Under the pieces are notes generated by a model. The model saw nothing but the letters and a program-made list of their open reading frames with translations. It was not told the DNA's origin and did not search any database. This document shows, in pieces, positions 35,704-45,065 of a stretch of 64,000 nucleotides of DNA. Source of the stretch: Massiliimalia timonensis (GTDB lineage: Bacteria; Bacillota; Clostridia; Oscillospirales; Ruminococcaceae); the NCBI RefSeq assembly GCF_900186585.1, contig NZ_FYDD01000003.1, forward strand, positions 496,001 through 560,000, given 5' to 3'. The translations under genes were made by a program, and so were the position numbers. How positions within the stretch are numbered: the first letter of the stretch is position 1; the number at the start of each line of letters is the position of its first letter.

Positions 35704-36720
35704 ATGGGAATCAAAAAGACGGCGACAATGATGGAGGTTGCCAATCGGGCGAACGTATCCATCGCAACAGTAGCGCGGGTGATCCACAATAACGGGTATG
35801 TATCTGCGCAAAAAAGGAAACTGATCCAGCAGGCAATCGAAGAATTAGGATATGTAGTTCCGGTGAAAGAAACTGTTTCCGTTTCAAGAAACCTTGTTGG
35901 GGTGCTGACGCCACCGGACAGGGAAAATCCGTTTTTTTCCTACCTTCCGCATGCATTGGGAATAGAGGCCAATAAAAACGGATTGTATGTCATGCTCCGT
36001 GTGCAGCAGGCTACCAATCAATATTTACAAGATGTGGTGCAGGATTTTATCTCTGAATCAGTTTGCGGGATCGTCATTGTAGGTTTTGAGGATACGCTGC
36101 TTCTGGATGAAGCAAAAGACCTTTTGCTGGGCTGCGGGGTACCAGTTGTTTTTGTGGAGCGAACAGCCCGCTGTTATGGGCTTAATCGCGTACTGCTGGA
36201 CGGAGGGGAAGGGATCTACCTGGCGACCCGGCACCTAATAGAACAAGGGCACAAGCATTTTCTGTATATTGGGCAGAATTCAACGAATGACGTTGATAAA
36301 CAGCGGCTGAAAGGGTACCAGAACGCATTAGCGGAAATAGGTATCCATGACCCGCCTATCGTAAACCCCTTTGAAAGCGGTACAATGCAGGCCGGCTACG
36401 ATTCAATAAAAATCGGCTTGGAACAATGGCCGCAGACAACTGCGGTTGTCGCATGGTCGGATCTATATGCGGTCGGCGCCATGCAGTATTGCTTTGATAC
36501 GGGACGCAGGGTGCCGCAGGACATTGCAATAACAGGCTTTGACGATATTTATGCCCCGGCTGTAGTTCCGCCGCTGACAAGCGTAAAAATGCCTTTGGAG
36601 GAAATGGCTCAGGCCGCAATCCAGATGATTGTAGAAAGCCGGAACCAAACATTGGATTTCTATTCGAAAACGATTACATTAAGCCCCAAGCTGTCGGTGA
36701 GAAAGTCATCGGGAATGTAA
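35704..36720 (+). CDS. LacI family transcriptional regulator
   Basis: This 338-residue protein has an N-terminal HTH (TMMEVANRANVSIATVARVIHNNGYVS) and hinge (KRKLIQQAIEELGYV), followed by a periplasmic-binding-protein-like effector domain with the C-terminal AITGFDDIYAPAVVPPLTSVKMPLEEMAQAAIQMI. It probably represses or activates the ABC sugar operon that begins 470 bases downstream. It is co-directional with the VOC gene and ends at a terminator. Confidence 0.92.
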   Translation: MGIKKTATMMEVANRANVSIATVARVIHNNGYVSAQKRKLIQQAIEELGYVVPVKETVSVSRNLVGVLTPPDRENPFFSYLPHALGIEANKNGLYVMLRVQQATNQYLQDVVQDFISESVCGIVIVGFEDTLLLDEAKDLLLGCGVPVVFVERTARCYGLNRVLLDGGEGIYLATRHLIEQGHKHFLYIGQNSTNDVDKQRLKGYQNALAEIGIHDPPIVNPFESGTMQAGYDSIKIGLEQWPQTTAVVAWSDLYAVGAMQYCFDTGRRVPQDIAITGFDDIYAPAVVPPLTSVKMPLEEMAQAAIQMIVESRNQTLDFYSKTITLSPKLSVRKSSGM

Positions 36721-37188
36721 TTGAATGAAAAAAAGACCTGTCAGGTTTTCTGATAGGTCTTTTTTTACAGTTTTATACCTTATCAAAATCAATAAAAATA
36801 TGTAATTTTACATATAATATACAGGGATATTTGCACAATTATTTTGAAATACATTTGTATAATTTGTTAATTGAATTATTTTTGTATAAACTTTATAATA
36901 TTTATTGTGATGAATGCACAATTAATATTTGAGAATTAAGTAAGTTTACATTTTTGTTCTAGTTTTTTCTTATGAAAAATTACATATTTTATAAGGCAAA
37001 TTTTAAGAAATTTTGTTTTTTCAGGAAAAGGGGTCGATAAGCTGATTATATTAAAAGGTACACCTTTTCGTTCTAAAAAAAATACCGTTGAAACACCTTT
37101 TTTAAGGTGTTTTTTTATGCCTTTTTAACGTTTTTTTCCGGAACGAAAAGGTGTGATTAAACCAGATTAGAAAATGGAGGTTTCAAAG
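36721..37188 (+). promoter_or_regulatory. AT-rich leader of the first sugar operon: promoter, terminator hairpin and outer inverted repeat
   Basis: A terminator for lacI lies at 36729-36767. TTGAAT (36871-36876) and TATAAT (36894-36899) form a promoter with a 17-base spacer, leaving a leader of nearly 290 bases. It contains the perfect inverted repeat ACACCTTTTCGTTC (37060-37073) and GAACGAAAAGGTGT (37141-37154), which encloses a terminator-like hairpin AAACACCTT/AAGGTGTTT with a T run (37091-37118). The left outer arm could also pair with the right arm of the hairpin, so alternative folds are possible. Confidence 0.7.
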
Positions 37189-38100
37189 GTGGATAAACTA
37201 AAAAAATTCGTTAACAAGTATACGCCAGTGATCATGCTTTTGCCGGCTTTAATCGGCGTATTGATTATTCAAATTTATCCCAGCTTAGATTCGATTCGCC
37301 TGTCCTTTACGGACAAATCCCTGCTCAACCCGATCACATCTTATGTGGGCTTTGACAACTACATCAAAGCATTATCTGACCCGCAGACATGGCAGACGAT
37401 TTTGAATACCCTTGTGTTTGCTGTTTTGTCCTTGGCCTTGGGAGCGGTTTTCGCAATGCTCGTTGCGAACGAATTGAACAAAAAATTCCGTGGCCGCACT
37501 TTTTTCCGCGCAATGTTTTTAGCGCCATGGGTCACGCCGCCACTGGTAACTTCCGCAATTTGGCAATTATTGCTGAGCGAAACTTTCAGCCCGATCAACG
37601 GATTGCTGATGCAGCTTGGGTGGATTGATAAGCCGATCAATTTCCTGGGAAATACAGAACCGATCTTAGGATTCTTAAGCATGCCGCTGATTTCGATCAT
37701 TATCATCAACGTTTGGTCGATCTTCCCGTTCCTCATGGTCATGTTCCTTGCAGGGATGCAGACGATCCCGGCTGAAATGATCGAGGCGGCGACGGTAGAT
37801 GGCGCAAATTCTGTGCAGCGCTTTTTTAAGATCACCCTGCCTTGCCTGATGCCGGTGATCGAAACGTCGATCCTGCTGGAAGGGATCTGGCAGTTCAACA
37901 ACTTCAATATCAGCTATCTGGTCACTAAGGGCGGGCCGTTGAACAGTACGATGGTTATGGCTGTTGATGTATATACGGAAGCATTCATTAACTTTAACTA
38001 TGGTTCCGGCGCTACGATCAGCGTATTGATGATGCTCATTATCCTGTTCCCGGCAGTTGTCTATTTGAAAAAACAATTGCGGCAGACAGATAACATTTAG
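37189..38100 (+). CDS. ABC sugar transporter permease (MalF/UgpA type)
   Basis: This inner-membrane subunit of a carbohydrate importer has six hydrophobic segments, beginning VIMLLPALIGVLIIQIYPS. The EAA loop that contacts the ATPase is EMIEAATVDGANSVQRFFKITLPCL. An ATG at 37174 overlaps the GGAGG itself, whereas the GTG at 37189 lies 8 bases after it and is the better start (303 residues). A second permease follows 17 bases later. No ATPase gene is in the locus, so a shared MsmK/UgpC-type ATPase elsewhere is expected. Confidence 0.92.
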   Translation: MDKLKKFVNKYTPVIMLLPALIGVLIIQIYPSLDSIRLSFTDKSLLNPITSYVGFDNYIKALSDPQTWQTILNTLVFAVLSLALGAVFAMLVANELNKKFRGRTFFRAMFLAPWVTPPLVTSAIWQLLLSETFSPINGLLMQLGWIDKPINFLGNTEPILGFLSMPLISIIIINVWSIFPFLMVMFLAGMQTIPAEMIEAATVDGANSVQRFFKITLPCLMPVIETSILLEGIWQFNNFNISYLVTKGGPLNSTMVMAVDVYTEAFINFNYGSGATISVLMMLIILFPAVVYLKKQLRQTDNI

Positions 38101-38117
38101 GGAAGGAGAAAACATCA

Positions 38118-38969
38118 ATGAACAAAAGAAGCAGACGTATACTCAACGGGATTCGGCACTGGGCCGTTATGATCTTTACAACGATCTTTGTTCTGTTCCC
38201 ATTCTACTGGATGGTGCTCACTTCCTTAAAACCGCGTGAAGAGCTGATGGCTTCCCCGCCGGTATGGATCCCGTCCTTTCTGGATTTTAACAACTATAAG
38301 CTGGTGTGGGAACAGATGCCCTTGCTGAGATATTTAGGCAACTCGCTGTTCGTATCGCTGATGACGACGATCGTATGTCTTGTTTTGGCAACTTTCTGCG
38401 GTTACAGCATTAGCCGTTTCGTAATTCGGAAACCGCAAAAAATCACCACAGTCATGATGATCCTATCGCAGTTGATTCCCGGCACGCTGCCTTTCATCTC
38501 GTTCTACTTTATCATGTACAATGCAGGGCTGACAAATACTTATCAGGGATTGGTCATTGCTTATTCTGTTTGGGCGATCCCGTTCTGCACACTGATGATG
38601 AAGAGCTATTTCAGCCAATCGGTTCCGATCGCGCTGGAGGAAAGCGCCACATTAGATGGCTGCAGCAAATTTGGGATCTTCTTCCGTATTGCGATCCCGA
38701 TCTCGGTTCCTGGACTTGTCGCTACCTCGATCTTCGCATTTATCCAAGGCTGGAATGAGTTTATGTGGGCAAGCGTTATGCTGTCTAACAATGACATGAA
38801 ACCGGCTTCAGTTGGTATTTATGACTTTATTGGACAGTATGGGGCGAACAGCAATATTTCCATGTCCATGACCGCTGCGGTTATGATCACACTTCCGGCG
38901 ATCATCTTCTTCGCATTCCTGCAAAAGTATCTCATCAGCGGTCTGTCCGCAGGTGCGGTAAAAGGTTAA
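38118..38969 (+). CDS. ABC sugar transporter permease (MalG/UgpE type)
   Basis: This 283-residue partner permease has the N-terminal helix TTIFVLFPFYWMVLTSLKPREE and the EAA loop EESATLDGCSKFGIFFRIAIPIS. It ends LISGLSAGAVKG, the usual C-terminus of this subfamily. It pairs with the upstream permease and the binding protein downstream. Confidence 0.92.
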   Translation: MNKRSRRILNGIRHWAVMIFTTIFVLFPFYWMVLTSLKPREELMASPPVWIPSFLDFNNYKLVWEQMPLLRYLGNSLFVSLMTTIVCLVLATFCGYSISRFVIRKPQKITTVMMILSQLIPGTLPFISFYFIMYNAGLTNTYQGLVIAYSVWAIPFCTLMMKSYFSQSVPIALEESATLDGCSKFGIFFRIAIPISVPGLVATSIFAFIQGWNEFMWASVMLSNNDMKPASVGIYDFIGQYGANSNISMSMTAAVMITLPAIIFFAFLQKYLISGLSAGAVKG

Positions 38970-38981
38970 TTTTGTTTCGGC

Positions 38982-39030
38982 AACAGCTATGCGGGGCAGC
39001 TGTCCCAGAGGGCAGCCTCCATATGCTGTT
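38982..39030 (+). repeat. Hairpin between the permease and binding-protein genes
   Basis: Outer arms AACAGC (38982-38987) and GCTGTT (39025-39030) extend inward through partly paired TATG and GGGGCAGC/GGCAGCCTCC. There is no T run, so it looks like an mRNA-stabilising or processing stem that would favour expression of the following binding protein. Confidence 0.5.
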
Positions 39031-39063
39031 AAAAGAATAAAACAAGTATAAAGGAGTAAGTGT

Positions 39064-40428
39064 ATGAAAAATTCAAAGAAAATTTTAAGTGCATTATTAG
39101 CAGTCTCCATGCTGTCAACGTTTGCGGCTTGCGGACAAGACGACAAACCGGCCAACGATGGTTCTGGATCTGCCGGCGGTGATACTGGCGACCTGAGCGG
39201 AAAAACAATTACATTCACCATGCAGAAATACGGCAACGATGCTTCGGCTCAGGACAAGGTCTTAAAAGAAATGACAGAGGCATTTAAAGAAGAAACCGGG
39301 ATCACGGTTAATTATTCTATCATTGACTGGGGGCAGGCGCTTACCAAATTGACTCTGGCCTGCACCGGAGGGGAAGCCCCGGATGTTGCCGACGCTTATT
39401 TTACCTCTTCCTTTGTTACCATTGGACAGGGTAAATACGGACCGGCTGACGTTACAAATGTTTTTGAAGAGCTGGGCGGAGAAGACGCGTATTTTGAAGC
39501 GGCTATCGATGAAGTTAAAATCGACGGCAAGATTTATGGTATCCCGTGGCGTATGGATACCCGTGCTATGATTTATAACAAGGCTCACTTTGAGGAAGCA
39601 GGCATCACGGAAGTGCCGACTACCTATGACGAACTGATCGAAGTTGCTAAAAAATTGACTAAAACAGATGCAAACGGCAACATTACCCGTTCCGGAGCAG
39701 TTTTACCAGTAGGGGATGCACGTTTTGACCAAGGGTGGTTTAGTTTCCTGGCAGGACACGGAACAAGTGTTATGAACGAAGACTACACAGAATTTACCTT
39801 TGGCGGACAGGAAGGGATCGATGCGATTCAGTTTATGCTGGATCTGATCAATGTACATAAAGTCTGCACTGCAAATGTAATTGACCCATCCTTTAACTCC
39901 AGTACAGAATACCAGGCTGAAAAAGCATCTATCGTTTTGGGTGCTAACGCTGATTTTATGACTGCTTTGGAAGCAAATGCTCCTCAGCTAGTTGACGTAA
40001 CAGGAAGCGCCGTTATGCCTAGCTTGACTGGCGAAGGACCTTCTTCTGTCGTATTTTCTGCGCCGATCTGCATTATGAATTCTACCAAAGAACGTGCGGC
40101 AGCCGAAGAATGGCTGAAATATTTCTGTTCTAAAGAAGGCCAGATCAAATTCTGCTCTTCCGTAAATCTCATCAACTCCAGAAAAGACGTTATGGAAGAT
40201 GAATTTTACAGCAGTGACTTTATGAAAACTTATCCGGAACAGGCGGAACGCGCTATTTACGGCGACCCGGCTATCCCGACCTGGAGCCAGATCGACGCAT
40301 TCCCGAACGGCCCGCTCAACACCATGCTGACCAACATCGTAGGCGGCGCGGACATCCAAACAGAAGTAGATAACTGCCTGAAACAAGTCCAGGAAATCTA
40401 CGACAAAGGCGAAGTTGATTTAGGCTAA
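39064..40428 (+). CDS. Sugar ABC transporter substrate-binding lipoprotein
   Basis: This 454-residue protein has a type II signal peptide with a Cys lipobox (STFAACG at about 18-24), then an acidic linker and a family-1 solute-binding fold (KTITFTMQKYGNDASAQDKV, IYGIPWRMDTRAMIYNKAHFEEAG). It captures the sugar outside the membrane for the permease pair. AAAGGAG precedes the ATG. Ligand identity cannot be read from sequence. Confidence 0.93.
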   Translation: MKNSKKILSALLAVSMLSTFAACGQDDKPANDGSGSAGGDTGDLSGKTITFTMQKYGNDASAQDKVLKEMTEAFKEETGITVNYSIIDWGQALTKLTLACTGGEAPDVADAYFTSSFVTIGQGKYGPADVTNVFEELGGEDAYFEAAIDEVKIDGKIYGIPWRMDTRAMIYNKAHFEEAGITEVPTTYDELIEVAKKLTKTDANGNITRSGAVLPVGDARFDQGWFSFLAGHGTSVMNEDYTEFTFGGQEGIDAIQFMLDLINVHKVCTANVIDPSFNSSTEYQAEKASIVLGANADFMTALEANAPQLVDVTGSAVMPSLTGEGPSSVVFSAPICIMNSTKERAAAEEWLKYFCSKEGQIKFCSSVNLINSRKDVMEDEFYSSDFMKTYPEQAERAIYGDPAIPTWSQIDAFPNGPLNTMLTNIVGGADIQTEVDNCLKQVQEIYDKGEVDLG

Positions 40429-40456
40429 TCACAGCAGAAGAAGGAGAACGAAAGAT

Positions 40457-41200
40457 ATGAACTACTCCGTATGTATTGACGCATTGTATCACGGAAAGGA
40501 TTTCGTGGAAGGGATGCGTGAGACCAAAGAGGCTGGACTTGATGCGTTCGAGTTCTGGTCTTGGTGGGACAAAGACCTTGACCAGATCGTGGAAGAAAAA
40601 GAAAAATTGGGTTTGACAGTGGCCGCGATGTGCACAAAGTTTTTCAGCCTTGTAGACCCAAAAGAACATGAATCATATCTTGCCGGTTTGGAAGAAAGCA
40701 TTGCGGCCGCGAAAAAGCTTGGCTGCAAAACCTTGATCAGTCAGGTCGGGGCGGATACCGGAGAAGCGCGGGAAAAACAATATGCCGCATTGCTTCAAGG
40801 GGTAAAAAAGGTCGTTCCGGTGCTGGAGGAAAACGGGATCACCCTGGTTCTGGAACCTTTGAATACGGCGGTAGATCATGCCGGATATTATCTTTCTTCT
40901 TCTAAAGAAGCGTTTTTGCTGGCTAAAGAGGCTGGCAGTGAAAACGTAAAGATACTGTTTGATATCTATCATCAGCAGATTACAGAAGGAGATGTGATCC
41001 GCAGTATCCGTGAAAATATTTCCCTGATCGGGCACTTTCATGCAGCCGGGAACCCCGGACGGCATGAGATCGATACCGGTGAACTGAATTACCCGAATAT
41101 TTTTCGGGTAATTCAGGAAACAGGTTATACTGGCTATATGGGATTGGAATATTTCCCCGTAAAACCTGCGTTGGAAGGGTTACAAAAATTGCCTAGATAA
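40457..41200 (+). CDS. Hydroxypyruvate isomerase-like TIM-barrel protein
   Basis: This 247-residue xylose-isomerase-like TIM barrel has the features of Hyi/OtnI enzymes: VLEPLN near the middle, ILFDIYHQQITEGD, and HFHAAGNPGRHEIDTGELNYPNIF, which matches the conserved PGRHE-GxGE-NY block. Metal ligands would be the Glu in VLEPLN, Asp in LFDIYH and the later His and Glu. It probably isomerizes or epimerizes a sugar acid or keto sugar imported by the operon. Confidence 0.85.
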   Translation: MNYSVCIDALYHGKDFVEGMRETKEAGLDAFEFWSWWDKDLDQIVEEKEKLGLTVAAMCTKFFSLVDPKEHESYLAGLEESIAAAKKLGCKTLISQVGADTGEAREKQYAALLQGVKKVVPVLEENGITLVLEPLNTAVDHAGYYLSSSKEAFLLAKEAGSENVKILFDIYHQQITEGDVIRSIRENISLIGHFHAAGNPGRHEIDTGELNYPNIFRVIQETGYTGYMGLEYFPVKPALEGLQKLPR

Positions 41201-41226
41201 AAATTACATACAAAGGAGAAAGAGCA

Positions 41227-42231
41227 ATGAAACAGAAACAAATTGTAGCTGTAGGACCAAAACAGAATGAAATCAGAGAAATCGATATTCCGGTCCCAAA
41301 CGATGATCAGCTGTTGATTAAAACTAAATATGTGGGCGTATGCCATTCGGAGCATGACGACTGGAAGGTTGCAGAAGCCGGAATGACCTTCGGACACGAA
41401 CCAATGGGGATTGTTGAAAAGGTCGGAAAGAATGTAACGGGCTTCAAGCCCGGCGACCGTGTCAGCGGGATGTGGGGCGGCACCCTGCCGGGCTCCGGCG
41501 GAATGGTACAGTATGGCATCGCGGACCCGAAAAAAGAAGTCGTGATCAAGCTGCCGGATAATGTCCGCGACGAAGACCTGATCGTAGAACCGCTGTCCTG
41601 CATGATGAGCGCAGTCAGCAAAGCAAAGGTCCAGATGCCGGGAACTCATGTAGCAGTAGTCGGCTGCGGATACATGGGCTGTGGGGCTATCAGCCTGTTG
41701 AAGATGCGCGGCTGCTACGTCGTAGCGATCGACAAGCGCCAGACATCTTTAGAGGATGCGAAAAAATATGGGGCAGATGAAGTATATCTTGTGGAAGAAG
41801 CAAAGAAAAAGTTCATTGACAGTGATTTCAAAGGCTTCAAGGTCGTTATGGAATGGGGCGCAGGATTAGATCCTGAAGAAGGAAGCGATTCTTTGGATCT
41901 GGCAGTAAACCTGACTGCGGAATGCGGACAGCTCTGTGTAGCAGACTACCATACCGGCGGCAAGAGAACCGTAGACGTACAGCAACTGGGCGTAAAAGCG
42001 ATCGAAATGCTGAACACCCATCCGCGGGAAGCCTGGCTGTCTGAAGAGGGCGCTCATAATGCGGTGGAAATGCTGGCGAACGGAGCTTGGAACTACAAAG
42101 ATATTCCGGTCAAAATTTTCCCGATGAATAAGTTTGACGAAGCTCAGGCGGAACAGTATGATAAATACGGCGTATACATGAAAGCGATCATCGACATGAC
42201 CATGGAAGACGGCGAACCATATATTTTATAA
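41227..42231 (+). CDS. Zinc-binding MDR alcohol/polyol dehydrogenase
   Basis: This 334-residue medium-chain dehydrogenase has catalytic zinc ligands visible as Cys in YVGVCHSEHDDW and the GHEP motif. The four-Cys structural zinc loop is absent, as in YcjQ-type enzymes. The NAD-binding core is HVAVVGCGYMGCGAISLLKMRG, followed by VVAIDKRQ. It would oxidise a sugar or polyol hydroxyl. Within this gene set it occupies the place of YcjQ (a glycoside 3-dehydrogenase). Confidence 0.88.
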   Translation: MKQKQIVAVGPKQNEIREIDIPVPNDDQLLIKTKYVGVCHSEHDDWKVAEAGMTFGHEPMGIVEKVGKNVTGFKPGDRVSGMWGGTLPGSGGMVQYGIADPKKEVVIKLPDNVRDEDLIVEPLSCMMSAVSKAKVQMPGTHVAVVGCGYMGCGAISLLKMRGCYVVAIDKRQTSLEDAKKYGADEVYLVEEAKKKFIDSDFKGFKVVMEWGAGLDPEEGSDSLDLAVNLTAECGQLCVADYHTGGKRTVDVQQLGVKAIEMLNTHPREAWLSEEGAHNAVEMLANGAWNYKDIPVKIFPMNKFDEAQAEQYDKYGVYMKAIIDMTMEDGEPYIL

Positions 42232-42257
42232 CCGATACGGTAGAGGAGATGAAAGCT

Positions 42258-43082
42258 ATGGGAAAATTGCCAGTAGGATTACAGGTATATTCTGTCCGTG
42301 ATGATGCAGAGAAAGATTTTCTCGGCACCATGAAAAAGATCAAAGAGATCGGATATGATTTTGTAGAGCTGGCCGGCCTGTATGGGCAAACCGCCGAGGA
42401 AGTAAAGGCGGCGCTGGAAGAAGCGGGGATCCCTGCGCTGTCTGCGCATGTGCCGTTGGCAGAATTGGAAGCGGACGTGGAGAAAACCGTTACGGATTAT
42501 GCGAAAATTGGCTGTAAATACATTGCGATCCCGTATCTCCCAGAGGAACTTCGGCCAAACACCCCCGGTTTTGATAAGGTAATGAGCCTGATCCCTCAGA
42601 TCGGGGAGGTTTGCAACAAACATGGAGTGACCCTGCTTTACCATAACCATGACTTTGAGTTTGTAAAGGTGGCGGACGGAAGATACGCATTGGATTACAT
42701 GTATGAAACAATACCGGCAGAATTGTTGCAGACCGAGCTTGACTGCTGCTGGGTAAAGGTAGCAGGAGAGGAACCGGCAGGATACATCAAGAAATATGAA
42801 AACCGCTGCCCGGTGGTGCATCTGAAGGATTTCTACAAGGAAGGGAATCCGGAAAACCTGTATGAACTGATTGGAATTGATCCGGAAGAGAAAAAAGAGG
42901 ATTCAGGAAAGTTTGAATTCCGCCCGGTAGGGTTTGGAATGCAGGTTATGCCGGAGATTCTGGAGGCAGCAGTTGCAAATGGTGCTGAGTATGTTGTTGT
43001 AGAACAAGATGCTTCAGTTGGAAGAACACCGATGGAAGCTGTTACCATGAGCAAAAAATATCTTGACTTGTTAGGCTTCTAA
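42258..43082 (+). CDS. Sugar phosphate isomerase/epimerase (paralogue A)
   Basis: This 274-residue TIM barrel of the IolE/YcjR type begins MGKLPVGLQVYSVRDDAEKDF and has LLYHNHDFEFVKV, LLQTELDCCWVKVAGEEPAGYI and CPVVHLKDFYKEG, with Glu, Asp and His ligands for a divalent metal. The start at 42258 is 9 bases after GGAG; the earlier ATG overlaps the RBS. It is closely similar to the gene at 45442, which indicates a duplication inside the locus. Possible roles are epimerization of, or elimination on, a 3-keto sugar. Confidence 0.88.
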   Translation: MGKLPVGLQVYSVRDDAEKDFLGTMKKIKEIGYDFVELAGLYGQTAEEVKAALEEAGIPALSAHVPLAELEADVEKTVTDYAKIGCKYIAIPYLPEELRPNTPGFDKVMSLIPQIGEVCNKHGVTLLYHNHDFEFVKVADGRYALDYMYETIPAELLQTELDCCWVKVAGEEPAGYIKKYENRCPVVHLKDFYKEGNPENLYELIGIDPEEKKEDSGKFEFRPVGFGMQVMPEILEAAVANGAEYVVVEQDASVGRTPMEAVTMSKKYLDLLGF

Positions 43083-43108
43083 GACTAAAATATGATTGTA
43101 AGGTTGAG

Positions 43109-43139
43109 ATCCCCCGATAAGCGTTATCGGGGGATTTTG
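43109..43139 (+). terminator. Perfect hairpin after isomerase paralogue A
   Basis: Stem ATCCCCCGATAA/TTATCGGGGGAT with a 3-base loop is followed by TTTTG. It can act as a partial terminator between the first part of the operon and the downstream genes. Confidence 0.75.
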
Positions 43140-43209
43140 ATGAATGATAAAAATTTTTGATCCCGTTTCCCAAACTGGGGAGAGGGATCTGTCAGAAAGG
43201 CTTGGTTAT

Positions 43210-44076
43210 ATGATGGAAAGACAGCAATTCCCAAGGACTGAGGTCGCCGGGGTATCGGTATCCCGGATGATCATCGGCACAAACTGGCTATTGGGATGGA
43301 GCCATACCGGCAAAGCGGCGGATCATCGGATCACGGAACGTTATCAGTCGCCGGAGAGCTTTTTCCCGGTATTGGAGGCCTATGCGCAATATGGGATCGA
43401 TACCATTATGGGGCCGATCAGCAGCCAGCCCCGCATGGTCGAAGCGATCCGTTACGCGGAGCAGAAGCTAAACTGCAAATTTATTATTGTGGACACCCCG
43501 ATCATCAATGTAGATGATACGGACGAAGCCCGGGCTGAAGCGCGGAAGGCGATCCGCAAAAGCGCGGAGATCGGCTCAACTTTCTGCCTGATCCACCATT
43601 CCAGCGCAGAACAGCTGGTGAACAAAAACAAAGGGACCATTGAACGATTGGATGACTATACGAAAATGATCCGGGAAGAAAAGATGATCCCGGGACTGAG
43701 CGCGCACATGCCGGAGCTGATTTTGTATTCCGATGCGAACGGCTATGACGTGGAAACCTATATTCAAATCTATAACTGCGTAGGATTTATGATGCAGATC
43801 GAAATTGAAACAGTTTCTTCCATTATCCATCATGCGAAAAAACCGGTGATGACCATTAAATCTATGGGGGCAGGCCGCTGTACGCCTTATGTGGGGCTTA
43901 ATTTCTCCTGGAATACGATCCGTCCCTGCGATATGGTCACAGTAGGCTGCTTTACCCCGGAAGAAGTCCACGAGGATGTGGAAATTTCTCTTGCCGCGAT
44001 CGAACACCGGTTCCCGCAGCTGGAAAAACGCTCCAGTCCGAATAATAAACAGGCTGTTTTAAACGACCGGAAATAG
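43210..44076 (+). CDS. AKR-like TIM-barrel protein of unknown function
   Basis: This roughly 288-residue protein has a start VAGVSVSRMIIGTNWLLGW and an end CDMVTVGCFTPEEVHEDVEISLAAIEH that recall aldo-keto reductases. The usual AKR catalytic Tyr and Lys motifs are not evident, and the centre (YGIDTIMGPISSQPRMVEAI) differs. A metal-dependent or non-reductase TIM barrel is therefore possible. The ATG at 43210 has AAAGG 9 bases upstream and is preferred over 43144, which sits on the tail of the terminator hairpin. It overlaps no neighbour, and the oxidoreductase gene follows 11 bases later. Confidence 0.65.
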   Translation: MMERQQFPRTEVAGVSVSRMIIGTNWLLGWSHTGKAADHRITERYQSPESFFPVLEAYAQYGIDTIMGPISSQPRMVEAIRYAEQKLNCKFIIVDTPIINVDDTDEARAEARKAIRKSAEIGSTFCLIHHSSAEQLVNKNKGTIERLDDYTKMIREEKMIPGLSAHMPELILYSDANGYDVETYIQIYNCVGFMMQIEIETVSSIIHHAKKPVMTIKSMGAGRCTPYVGLNFSWNTIRPCDMVTVGCFTPEEVHEDVEISLAAIEHRFPQLEKRSSPNNKQAVLNDRK

Positions 44077-44087
44077 GAGGGGTACAG

Positions 44088-45065
44088 ATGGCCCAGAATC
44101 AGGCGAAATTTGGCATCATTGGCTTGGGACGGATCTCCCAGCGGTTTGCCAAGGTACTGAATACCTGCGACCAGGCGCTGCTTTGGGCAGTAGCCGCACG
44201 GGAGCAGGAGAGAGCGGATTCTTTCGCGAAAGAATATGGTGCAAAGCGCGCTTATGGAAACTATCTGGATCTGATGAACGATCCGGAGATAGAGATTGTT
44301 TATATTGGCCTGACCCACAACTTTCATTATGAAGTCGTCAAGCAATGCTTGGAGCATGGGAAAGCCGTATTATGCGAAAAGCCAATGGTGCTGACAAAAT
44401 GGGAAGCGGAGGATCTGGCCGCATGTGCGGAAAAAAATCAGGTTCTGCTGATGGAAGCGATGTGGACCCGCTGCCTGCCGGCAAGCCTGAAAACGAAGGA
44501 GTGGCTGAAGGCTGGAACGATCGGTGAAGTTCGGTATTTGGATGTGCAGTTTTCGTTCCATGTGGAGTATGATCCGGAAGAGAGGCTGTTTAATCCGGCC
44601 TTGGCAGGCGGCGCTTTATATGATGCCGGTGTCTACCCATTAGAATATGCGTACGATGTGATGGGCGGTTTTTCTGAAAACATGCACAGTATGCATACGC
44701 TGACCCCGAACGGGCTGGACAGCTTTGACGTGATTACCATGCAGTACGGCAACGGAGCGATCGCCCATATGGTTTGCGGGATCAGCCTGAATACGATTTC
44801 TGACGCTTACATTTACGGGGAAAACGGGCATATCATCGTCCGGGATTTTCTGCGTGGAAAACGGTGCGAACTGTATAACGATCAAAATGAATTGTTAGAT
44901 TTTTATGAAGAAGAAGCCGAGGACGGATTTATTTACCAGATCTGCCATGCGGCTGAGCTGGTGAAAAATCAAAAGCTGCAAAGCCCCTATATTCCGTGGC
45001 AGGACAGTATTGCCTGCTCGGAATTATTTGAACGGCTCATGCGGGAGTGGAAGCTCAAAGAATAA
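44088..45065 (+). CDS. Gfo/Idh/MocA family oxidoreductase
   Basis: This 325-residue NAD(P)-dependent sugar oxidoreductase has an N-terminal Rossmann fold (FGIIGLGRISQRFAKVL), the conserved VLCEKPMVLTKWEAEDL with the catalytic Lys region, and the C-terminal GGALYDAGVYPLEYAYDVMGG block with Asp and His-type residues. It would interconvert a hydroxyl and a keto group on a sugar ring, as in YcjS or DgpA. AGGAGG precedes the ATG. It ends the main run of the operon. Confidence 0.92.
   Translation: MAQNQAKFGIIGLGRISQRFAKVLNTCDQALLWAVAAREQERADSFAKEYGAKRAYGNYLDLMNDPEIEIVYIGLTHNFHYEVVKQCLEHGKAVLCEKPMVLTKWEAEDLAACAEKNQVLLMEAMWTRCLPASLKTKEWLKAGTIGEVRYLDVQFSFHVEYDPEERLFNPALAGGALYDAGVYPLEYAYDVMGGFSENMHSMHTLTPNGLDSFDVITMQYGNGAIAHMVCGISLNTISDAYIYGENGHIIVRDFLRGKRCELYNDQNELLDFYEEEAEDGFIYQICHAAELVKNQKLQSPYIPWQDSIACSELFERLMREWKLKE

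Noticed and set aside
41227-42231. MDR protein as L-threonine dehydrogenase
   Set aside because: It lacks the structural-zinc cysteines and sits in a sugar operon, so a sugar or polyol substrate is more likely.
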